From Apus apus (taxonomy: Eukaryota; Chordata; Aves; Apodiformes; Apodidae), in the NCBI RefSeq assembly GCF_020740795.1, contig NC_067283.1:116379206-116443205 (forward strand): a stretch of 64,000 bases of DNA, written 5' to 3'. Below are positions 29,401-41,400 of this stretch, in pieces. The notes beneath the pieces are model-generated. The model made no database searches and was not told the DNA's origin. It worked only from the letters and a program-made list of their open reading frames with translations. Both the position numbers and the translations under genes were made by a program. The first letter of the stretch is position 1. The number at the start of each line of letters is the position of its first letter.

Positions 29401-32400
29401 ACGCAGTTGAAAATTTTGGCTACACTATCTTAATGCTGAAACACAAATTACTTGCAGTCACAAGACCTATTTTCAAACTCTTGAGCCTAAATACTGTAAA
29501 ACATACCAACATACTTTGAGCCGTGATAAACTGCGATCTAGTCTTGTTGATATTCTTATTGGTAAAACAGATAAGTCTCATACAATGACAATTTTCTAGG
29601 GACATGTGCAGCTCTGAGGGCCATAACAGCCAGGAAGTGACCTAGCAGCTTGCAGGCCCTTAAACAAGCTCTACAGAACCTAGAGAAGGTGCAGTCTTCT
29701 CTCCAGCCATCAGGGCAGCTGTGACTCTAGTGACTTGCCAGTGGAGCTGCAGATTCTGCAGTAGTTCCAGTAGAGGAGGGAAAGCCACAGGGAGTCAGAC
29801 TTCATTAAATCTGCCTCTCATGAACTAACTTTTTTTTTTTTTAAATTTATTCCAAGGAAATGGCTGGTTTCTGGACAAAATTGTAATCAAGGATCCTGTA
29901 ACAGATTTGGATTATACCTTTCTTTGTCACAGGTTAGTAGTGTTTCATTTCAGTTAGATTCCTAATAAATTTGTAATTACTCATAGTTTTTCTTCTGGAA
30001 TGTCCTGTCAAGGGAAATTCGTGTTTCCTAAAAAGTATGCTGAAACGGTCTGATTCATTTTAAAACAGCTCTCTGAGTTGTACTTGCCCCATATCTCTGA
30101 TGCAGTTGAGCTAATGAAAAAGCAAGAAAAAGTTCTGCCCAGAAACTTTCCATTCTTGCACCTTGTGAACTATTCAAGATGTGTTTTTATTGACGGAACA
30201 CCTCAGATCTGACATTAGCAAGTCCATCTGTTCTTCCATGTCATGTGATGTAGGGCTTTTCAGAAGAGTGGGTTGCTGTCTCTCTAGCAGATTGATCCTA
30301 CTTTACTGAAGTTAGCATGGACATTAACTTGGGATTCAATGAGCTCATGATCAGACTTTAAGATCTTGTGAAATGGCTATCACAAACACAGCTACCTGAC
30401 CACGTTTCTTTACTATTTGCCTTGCAGCTTGTCACTGAGCTGCAATGTGACTTGAACCAATCCTAACTTCCCTGCCTTTTCCCCTGCAGATACTGCTGCT
30501 CTGAATCTTCTGTTCCACATCTCATTTCTATTCTTTTCTATGCCTGATTAATTCTTAACACCTTATGGAAAAATTATAATTGATAAAGATCAGTGCAAAT
30601 ATTAGGATTAGTAAAGTCCAGTCACGTATGAGCCTAGCTGCAGCTTGCCAGTGGCACCTCAGTTCTATTTCTTCCTCTTACTTCTCTGAGTGAATAAATA
30701 ACTGCCTGAGACAGCTCAGAGTGAGTGATGTGCACACTGAAACTGATTTATGTGAGTAAGGGCTTTCTGCCTATCCGATGCAGCACCTCATCTTTGCCTG
30801 ACCTAATTTTGATTCTGAATTCTACATGAGATGAACTGCTATGAAGAGATCTATAATACTAGCTTCATACATAATTTAGTTTAAATCCATTTCAGGCAGA
30901 AAAATACAGGGTATGTGCTAGTTATTGTTAGAGCCCGACGCTGTGCCTGCTGATCTTGCTTCCAGAGTGTGTGAATCCTTTTGATTCAAACAGAGCTAGA
31001 CTTAAAGTATGTAAGTAGATGTGAAGCAGGTACAATGGCATTGTAAAAGTGTAAGTGCAGACATGGTACAACTGTTGTATGTGCTAGATTTGCCTCCTTG
31101 TAAAGGGGTTTGCAGGACATGAAAGAATTTGCATCCTGCTGTGTCCTTCTTGCAGACAGGAAGAGAAACCATAACACTGCACCTTCTGTTATTGATTTAG
31201 CATCAAGATGGGTTCTGTGATTTGTAATAATTGGCTTAGGGCCTTGTACTGCAGTCCAGTAAAGAATTTTTTTGGGTAAATGTCATCAAGAAGAAATGAA
31301 CAAAAACATTTTTGCTGAAGTCAATCTCTTTTCACTGAAGCTGGATGTTAGTACTGCTGTTTGTCAGCCTCGAGACTCTAATAAATAGAACAGAGAGTAT
31401 CAGTATGCAAGTGACGTGTATACAGTACTGTGGGACTTGCCAGTCAAGGTTATAGTTACTGAAATGGGTTCTGTTTTTCAGGTGGCTGGACCAGGGGCAG
31501 GATGATGGCAATATTGCTAGAGAACTGGCTGTGACAGATGCCAGCACATTTCCAGGAAGTAAGTGAAAATTAGTGGGGAGGAGAACCCAGCCTCACTGCA
31601 ACTTGGTCAAATGGAATGAGAATGCTCTGTAAATTAATGGCATGGTTTTTATCGGTACAGGAGAGGAGCTGGAACTCAAGAGAGAGGAAACTGTAAGAAC
31701 ATACTTTTAAATTTTTATTTAAATCATTCAAATTATGCTTTGAGCAAATCAAAATGAGTCGTTTTCATTTATTTAAAATTCCTGTGTATCATCTTGTCAC
31801 AAGTCTTTTTTGCTTGTTGTTTACAAACCTAGTGGGCTGCTGAAAAGTGGAAATTTCAGGAAGGCAATACACTGCAGTTTTACAACAGGCTCACCCGTGG
31901 TTTCATTTGCCTCAGTCCAGATAGCAGAGTTGATGCTCTTGGTGACAAGAAAAACAAATATGGTAAAGTATTTTTCATCTGGATATATATATAAAAAATG
32001 TGAGAAAGGAGGACTTACGTTCACTGTGATCTCATGTAGTGATTCCTGTAATGAATAGGAGTAGATAATAAACATTTTCCTTATTTAAAATATTTACATG
32101 TATTAATGACTATAAGAACTAAACAATATGTGCTTGCTTTACACATTAAGGCACAAAAACCCCCTTATAGAGTATCTTGTCACTGACTTTTGCTTGCCAA
32201 ATAGAAGCTTCATGTCATCTACGGTCTAATGTTCTGATGGAAGTGCCATGGCAAGGACACCTACAGCCCTTTGTAACTAGATTCGTTTAAGCTAACAAGT
32301 TCAGTTTTCCAGGCATAGTCCATTAATAAGGAACATATACACACACATATAGAATTATATACATAACATTTGTTTTGTTCTCATCTTGTCATTGATTTTA

Positions 32401-35400
32401 ATGGCCTCCTCTGGAGGAACTTAAACTTCCATCCTACTGTGTTACTAGCACTTAGCTATAATATATATCATATTAGGAACACATTTTTGGTATCTTTGTA
32501 GTGATAGAGCTGCTCAGCCTTTCTGACATCTTCCCAGAGACCTTAGAGGCTTCTTTCTTGAAGTGATAGAACAGAATCATTCAGGACACACCAAAGAGTA
32601 TATAGAGAGCAGGGCAATCGACACTCCTCAGCATACCCTATAAAGACACCTTAGAAAAGCTGCACCAGAAAGCTCAAATGCATAATAAGGGAGATCAGTA
32701 ACATCACAGACATTGAAAGTAGGTGTTACTCTGTTACTAAAACTCTTATTAGTTTGCAGTTTTGGTCCTTGAGTTCAAAGTATTTGGTTACTCAGCCACT
32801 GATTATCTCAAATCTCCTGTCTACAGCTTTAAGATTTACAGGCGCTTTAAATGACTGAAGGCAGTTACACATGTTAGTGTCCCTCCTCCAAGGAGATCTA
32901 TTTAGGATCACAAACTGAATTACTTGGTGAAAGATCAAACCACCTGCTTGTAGGATTTTGGTCTCCAGTTTGCACTGATGCAGTAAGCACATCTTTGCTG
33001 CTTTTTAATGCCGTGTCTTCGATTGATGAATTGTGTCTGATTTACTTCAGGCAGATCATTTAGATAATGCAGAGTTGATAATCTTCTAATATGTAGAATT
33101 CAAGTTCATACTGCAGACTGTTTCCAGATTTCCATCCAGATTCACTTTCCTTTCTATAAATTATTGCATTTCTAATGGTATTTTTCTAGCATAAACACAC
33201 GATATTTTTACTGCATTCTGTACCCTTTGGGCACATTTTTACATGTTGGATGTAAAATTAATATGAGTATTATTTCCACAATTTTAAATTAGTAATGTCT
33301 GTAATTGTGCAAGTACCACATCTGATGCACAACTACTAAATGTCAGTAGTTAAAGATGATAAATATAACTAAATGTACTAGAAATATCAAAATAATTAAC
33401 TTAATTAACTTGATTAACTTGGATTGAAAGTCAGAAAAATGAGTAGTGTGATCTGCAACCGCCCAAGGGTTTAGTAATACTTAGAATTAAACTGGTAAGC
33501 AAGGAGAGCTCAATTTTTCTGAACAGTATGCTAAAGTGGCCCTGATATCAGATGAACAGTTACTGACACAGGAATAACAATGTATTCTTTTTTTATAGTT
33601 CAGAGTACAAAATGAACACAAGTATAAAATGAATGTGCACACCTTTCATACAACTCTTTTGCCTTCACAACAACTTATTTCACCCTTAACTTCTTTGAGA
33701 TTTTTTCTTTTACTCATATGTGCAGTAAGTTACAAAATATCAAGAGCAGTCATGTGCCACTGAAGTCCACAAATACTGACTGGGGAACTGTTGTTTAATT
33801 TTCACTTAAGGGTTCTGCTGCTGGTCTCCAGCCATGGTGGGCACCACAGGAGTCCTCCAGAGAGACCTGTGCCTTACAAATGGGCAACATAATGTATTGG
33901 TATAGCAGTTGTTTAAAAAATCAGCTGTTGCTGCTGGAAACAATAAAAATGGCACTGCTTTAGCTGTCATCAGTATTGTATAGCTGAAAGAGGTAATTGT
34001 TTGGAAAACTGGCTGGATTAAAAATGTTAGGAGCCATGAGCTATGCTGCAAAATTTGCTTTACAAATTCTAATATTGATACAGAGAAAATGAATTATCTT
34101 TTCCTACCTGAGAGCTTTATGTTCCCTACATGATCTGTTATTTAACATGTAAATTCATTGTTATAGCCCTATTAATTACAATGGAGTCCTCAGATCCTTT
34201 TTATCCTTTTTTTTTCTTTTTTTTTTTTTAAAACATGTACACTGATCAAAAGAAATTTGTTCCTTATCATTAGCTCCCAGAGTTTTTCATCTCAAGGCAG
34301 TGAAGTAGACAGTAGTCTCTAGACGCCCTTTCCTGAAGGAATGTGGGGATTAATTGATCACAGAGGTCAAACTGCTGAGTTAAACACTTCATTAATTCTT
34401 TTCCCTTGAAAATGATAAATCATCAATTGCGATTAAATGCAAATTAATAAACTCACATACTTCTAACTCTTTTTTTTCATGTAACTCTTAGGTCTTTTTG
34501 ATGTAAGTGTCAAAGGAAGAAATAGATGTATATTCAGCAGTCATCAGATGCCACGTCTTGCTCTTGCCCTTGTCAATGGCCAAGTAATTGGAAAGGTAGG
34601 AAATGCAGTTACTGATTTCTGCTTCATAACTACATGTCATTGTCTAAATAAAAATAATACTGTTTTTTAATCTTTATCATAATTGTGCTTCCACTAAGAG
34701 CTGTACAACTGAACCTAGGAAATTGCCAATGAATAGGTAAATTTAGATGTAGGACTTTGTCTGTTTTCTCAGTTTAGTTCTTACTCTTCAGAGTTTTTTA
34801 ATAGGCTAAATAATTTGATGCAGGAATAGCAGGCCATTTCAAGCTGTAATTTATATTGGCTTGCCATGTGTTGACAAGGTACCTGGAATGCTCTCATACC
34901 TTGTCGACATGCTCGAGGGCTGGGATGCCATGTGGAGGAACATGGACAAACTCGAGAAGTGGGCCCCCATGAAACTCATGAAGTTCAAAAAGGCTAAATT
35001 CAAGGTCCTGCACCTGGGTCCAGGCAACCCCCAATATCAATACAGGCTGGGAGATTAAGGGATTGAGAGAAGCCCTGCAGAGAAGGACTTGGGGCATTAG
35101 ACCAGAAATGTATGCTTGCAGCCCAGAAAGCCAGCTGTATCCTGAGCTGCATCAAAAAAATCATGACCAGCAGGTCAAGAGACATGATGATGCCCCAAAC
35201 TCTGCTTTGGTGAGACCTCACCTGAAGTCCTGTGTCCAGCTCTGGAGTCCTTAGTACAGGAAAGACAGAAACCTGTTGGAATAAGCCCAGAGGAGGGTCA
35301 CAAAAATGATCAAAGGGTTGGGGTTGTTCAGCTTGGAGAAGGGAAGGCTCCGGGGATATGTTATTGCAGCCTTTCAAACAATTAAAAGGTGCCAATAAGA

Positions 35401-38400
35401 AAGATGGGGACAAACTTTTTAGCAGGGCCTGTTGTGATAGGACGAGGAATAATAGTTTTAAACTAAAATAGGGTAGATTTAGACTAGAGATAAGGAAGGA
35501 ATTTTTGTGATGAGGGTGATGAAACACTGGCATAGGTTGCTCAGAAAGATCGTAGATGTCCCATCCTTGGAAATATTGAAGGTCAGGTTGGATGAGGTTG
35601 TGAGCAACCTGATCTAGTTGAAGATCTCTCTGCTCACTATAAGGGGGCTGCACTATATGACTTTTAGACGTGTCTTCCAACAAAAACTATTATATCATTT
35701 TATAGTTCAATTTCCTCTGTTTGGATAAGTATGAAGTCTAAGGATTGATTTTAAATTCCCATTTTTCCCTTGTGTCTTTTTCTAAGTGACATGCCTGTTG
35801 TAAGCCAGCTGAAATTTTCCAGATCTGTTTTGATCCATTTTGATGTGTTTCATTCCATCTTCAAAGTATTGCTACTGTCTTTCTTCCTTAGCACTTTGCA
35901 GTAGGCAAACAGAGTTGTAGAAATGAATTTGTTCTGATGAAACTCTCTTACTGATGAAGCAAGAAGCTGTTTCTCTTTCGCTTTTTTGAGTTCTTATTTA
36001 TTCAGCGAATAATTTCATAGTCAAAACTAGTTCCATTCCTCTTTTACCTGATGCACAGTGGCATTAGAGGGAACAGAGTAGTGTCAGTAGAGGTGGATTT
36101 CTCAATAGGGACAGCACTAGGCTGCCGGGCAAACTGTCAGACCTCCTCCTTGCAGGACTTCCTAGCCTTCATGTTCATTAGTGTAATTCTGACACAGAGA
36201 GCCCCTTGCAGTCTGTCGTATTGCAGTACATCTTACTACAGAGAGGTTATTAACTGGGTACTTAAATTTGAACTTTCTCTTTTCTGTTATGCTACCAACG
36301 TTCTTTATGAGCTTGAGCAACCTATAGAAAACACAGAACTTGATTTTTCTTATTTTCTGTTGCACAAGATGTTCCCTTTTCCAGGGAACATGAAAAATGT
36401 GAAAAATGTTGTGATTTAAAACTTTTTGGGGCCCTTGTAATGAAGACAGATAAATGTAAAACAAAATGGCAGTACAAAAATGACAGTTGACCTTAGGATA
36501 CATAGTTTTGCTTTGAGAACATACCTGCTCACTTGTTTCACCACCAGTTCTAAAATCTATATGATTTTTCCTTTACTTTTAGAAATACGTCAAATCTAAT
36601 AGATGTTTTTTTGAGTATGAAGCTTTTTCTTCAGAGGCAGTGAAAAGGTTGCCTAGAAATATTGATTCTTTGAAATCTTAAAGATGCTGAAATATGTTAG
36701 ATCATACAAGTCAGAAGTTTTTTAAATTATTGGGCTAATTATTAGCATTTTAAGTTTATTAAAATCCTAGTCTTATTTAAATATGAAAATATGACAAAAA
36801 TATGACAAAATATTTGAATATGTATTTTGTGTATTGTGTCTTCTATACAATGGGATCATACAGTTTGCAAACCTGAATAGACAAGCATGGATAGTGGGTT
36901 GCTGTACTCTTTCATGTAGAACTTATGACTCAGTATGTGTTTTCTGTGGGAATAATAAAAATAGATGAGGAGAAACACTGAGGCAAATGAAGGAAGGCTG
37001 GCAGAAGACAGTTGCTGTACTTCACCTGTTTTCTTCATCAATTTTATGTTCCAATTTTCTTTGCTATGTTTGTAGGCTGAGACTAACTCTCTCCCTGACT
37101 GAGGCATCAGGTATCTTTCATGTTGTCCTCAGGTCTGTGTCATGTGAAGATGAACTCTTTCTGTGCTTTGAAATTTTAGGACTTTTGTATCAGGGCTGCA
37201 AATCTGAAAAATATAAAGACATTTTCATACTAGACTGGTAATATTGAACAATACAGAAACCGTACCATGATACTCTCTGTTCTGGATTTTGCTGTATCTA
37301 GTAGTTAATATAGTTTATTATTCCTACTTTGACTTTGTTAGAGAAAAGACAAGACTTGCTGTGAACTCTGTGTTCATCCTCAACCAAATGGTTGTGCCAT
37401 TCTTGAGTCAGCCAGGAACCCAGGTCACATTGTTACCTTCAATCTTCAAGGCAAAGTCGCTGATGAAACAACAGGATACGCTGGACTTACCAAAGAATTC
37501 GTTGTGCATGTCAAGGTAAAGATGGGCAAAGGGAAATTAAGAATCATCTTCTAAAATTTACTGCATAAAGGAAATTGTAGCTAATCAAATGTGAGAGGAC
37601 TGCGAGCTAGAAGAGTGATCCTCTCCCACCGGGTGGAGCTCAGCTACAGCTGAACAGGTAGGTGGCATTTGAGGAGTGTTCCTTCAGTGAGACGAGGTGG
37701 TGCAGGTCCCGCAGCTGGTGCCTGCAGGCAGGGTGGGCTGTCAGGCTGGAAAAATGCATCTCTCAACTTTTTAGTAAACCTTCGAAACGTAGGAAGGTGG
37801 GTTTATACAGGAGAGCCGCATGGGAAATCGCTTAATCTGAAAACAGAACAAGTTCCTTAACTTGCCATCCTCCTTGTGCTCTGGAGGGTGGGCTGCGCTG
37901 CTGAGCAACAAAAAGCAGGGAAGCTGCAAAGCAGGAAAGGATTTCCACTGCCCGGGTTAGTGTCTGCACAGAAAGCAACAAATATTCAAAGGCCGGGACT
38001 TACTCATTTCTATTTTATACCCAGAAATGCATTAATACGTGCTTAAAATAAATCAGTATGAACAATATCAATGTCAAAGATTAATATGGAGAAAAGTGTG
38101 CTATTCACAAAGGACTTCTTGTCTCTGATTTGAAGGGCGTATTTCACCACGGTGCCATCATTCTGCTCAACACAAATCTCTGCCAGGCTCTGTCCTGTCG
38201 ACCTGATGGGAGTTGCAGCGGAGCAGGTCAGAAGGAGCAGGACTCCTACTGGAAGGTGCATAAAATCGGCTCTGGAGTCTGCATGTTTGAAAGTGTGAGA
38301 AACCCAAGAATGTATCTGAAGATTAAAGATGACCAGTGTAATGGAACAGTAAGCAGATCTTGTTTGTATTTCTTTTTGCAGGTAGTTTGAGTAAATTGTC

Positions 38401-41400
38401 CATGATAGCAGAGAATTTTGTTTTACTTGCTTGGATAAAAGTGGGATAAAACATTGAGATTTTTTAATTTTTTTTAATTTTTAATTTTTTTTTCAGATCT
38501 TTTCCTTCATTTATCCCAGAAAAGTTAGATAGAAAATAGAGCAAGAGAAACTGCATGTGTATCTGGAACTTGATTATAAAGATCTGATTATATTTTTTAA
38601 CAATTGAGAATATGGATGTAGCTAAAATTTATTTGTTGTCAGATAGCTGATTCTGCTGAATTAATGTGATGTTTATTAAATAACCACAGTTACACTACTG
38701 TGAGCTTGGAAGATGTTGAAGTGTTTTTGACATCCTACCTTTTACAAATTTTTCTGTTTTGTCTGAAAGGAAGAATCTGATTGTTTTCTTCATCAGGCAA
38801 CCACATAGAATTTATTCTTGGAACACCTCACCAGGATATTTAGTAATAAAACTAGGTTTGGGAGATGGTTGAAATATTCTGATTTTTGGATTTACAATAT
38901 TCCCCATCTGCTCGGAGTTTAAATAGGACAGATTTACATCTGAGAGCAAAAAAGAGAATGAAACATATTTGCTTATTAGACTCAATGTTTACAAATCCTA
39001 TGTCTGCTGATATAAACTGATAGTTCTGAATGTGGCAGAGCACAAACATGTTCAGGGCTTTAAAGTGGTATTGAGTCAAAATAAATTGATGATAAAACCC
39101 ACTAATGAATCATTTAGATGTAAGCTCATTAAGTGAGACACTCCTTTGAACTCCCAGACTCTAACAGAAATCAGAATGCTTTCACATGTGATCTTTCACT
39201 ACTCAAACTCTGTGATTGATGTTTCTGTTCACAAGGGAATAAGAAAGGCCAACATATATATATAAATATACATACATATATGTATGTGTATATATATGTG
39301 TGTGTGCAATAATGTAGGACATAGTGAAGAACCTAAAGTAAATCTGAAATGATATTATTAACTTCTAATAACAAAGTCTTAAATGTCCAACTTGCCTAGC
39401 AACATCAATGCAATTGTTAAATTCATATTTCTGTTTTCAATTTCCTAGGGCACAGGTGATGAATACTGTCACTTTAAAATTGAGAAGAATTTGGAAACTG
39501 GATCTGTAAGTCTAGAATCAGTGCAAAGTAAAGGGATATACGTTGGTCTCCTGCCAGATGGCCAGACTAAGCCAGTAATTAACACCGAAGAAAGAAATAT
39601 TTTTTTCTACCCACAGGTCATCAAATGTATGTAGCTTCTTAATATTCTACAGTTTGCTTTAGTGATTAGTGTTTCTGAATGACAAATTAAAAGCAAAAGT
39701 GCAAAAGCTAGATTGACACAATTTCCTTTGTTGTGTTGTAGTAATTTTAAAGGTGAAAAGCTTATTGCGTCCGCACTTAATTTCTCTATGTAGCTAGTTA
39801 ATTTTTTCTTTATTTCTTTCTTTTTGTAACAATAGGTGATGCAGAATAATTTTATTTTTTTTTTCACTGAACTAATAAACTTTCAAGCATAAGAATTGAA
39901 GCAGGTGACAAGTTAGAGATGGAGCTGACTTCCTGGGTCTATTTCCCATTCTAGCCTCAGATTATGGAAGCCTGGGAGACATCTTGTTGTCAGCTATTCC
40001 ACATTCTTTCCTGATTTTATGGGGAAAGTAGTAGACTTTAGAGAGGGCTTGCTTGGCCGCGTCAATTTTCTCTTTTAAAGGTGCAAATTACATTGTATTT
40101 CTCCTACTAGTATAGTGGTTATGTGGTTCTTCTGTCCCATAGTCAGATTTGAGAGCTGTTGCAGTCTGAAAGCTCCCTCACTAGCCAGACTCAGAAATTA
40201 TCTCTCAGGAGGGTAAAATTTTGAATTTGATGAACAATTGCTTGCCAAACATAGTGAGCTGACTGGGATTATAACTGCAGAAAATACTGGAATTATAGTA
40301 CTTGTATTCTTATCTGGTGGGTATATAAAGTCACAGAGATTAAAAAATGAAACATCTCAGAAAAACTAGTTAAATTGGCCATTGGTTTGAAATTGAGAAT
40401 CTGGTCAGATTTTTGTCAGACATGAGGGTCATCCTGAATGCTTTGACCAGCAATGGGAAAGTATCAAAACTTACAACCAGTCTGACTATTATTTTGTCTA
40501 TCTATATGCTGACTGGGACATACAGAAGCATTGTGAAAGTCACTGTATTGGCATGCTTGCTATTCAGTCCCTACTTGCAACAAGAGGTCAACAGTATTTT
40601 GGTCACTGAGTCCTTGTAGAAATGAGGGAAGTATTTTCCTTTGTTCCCCTTTGAAAGAGCAGGGTTTTCGATGGAAGTTCTCAACAAAGCAGGACTTACT
40701 GATGCCATTAAAATAAAGCTAAATGTTACTTTATTACAGGCTTGAGTTCTCCTGAATCTTTGTTACTCAGTAAAAGGAAGATAAAAGGAGCTAATATTTT
40801 CTATGAGAGCAACCAAGATTGCCTGTTTGCCACTTCATATTATCAGAAACGGCCTCTAGCTGTTTTCATTTTAGCATTCTCACTCTTAAAGAAACATCAA
40901 AGAGGGTGGAGAAGCTTATCTCTACTAGATTTTGACAAATCATTTTATTCATACATCAATATTAAATTCTTACTTAGATTTTAAAAGCAGTAAATGGACT
41001 TTTATTGGTATGACAGATATTTTCCACTGTTTGTGGCATGAGGCTAACAATATAAGCTAGTAATTACTAGTGGCTGTGCAAGACATAGAGAAAAGATTTT
41101 GATGTTCACCATGTTGAACTGTTGGGAGATTTGTTATTAGTGTTTGCCACTGAACGTATGGAAAGCTTCCAAACAAGAAAAAGCAAACAATTTGTAGTTA
41201 GTGACAGAATTCACGTGTCACTGTTTTAGTTGGCCGGGAAGAGCCTATGGGAACATCTGCAGCACCCAATCAAGAGAAGAAAGACTTCATAGAATCTCAA
41301 CTCCAACCAGCAAAAGCCCAGAAGCCAGTATCTGAAAACCTTTCAACTTTTCTACCCTCAAGTAAGCAACAGTTTGCAAACTAGTTGTGTTCTAGTATTG

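Noticed and set aside
35000-35683. 227-codon open frame on the minus strand
   Set aside because: It is the antisense of a + strand CR1 element. Similar apparent frames over other CR1 copies (for example 49451-49651) have the same cause.
37289-37519. 76-codon open frame beginning upstream of the exon at 37342
   Set aside because: It is a shifted frame over the true exon. The [12 protein letters not shown] frame shows the repeat motif and fits both neighbouring phases.
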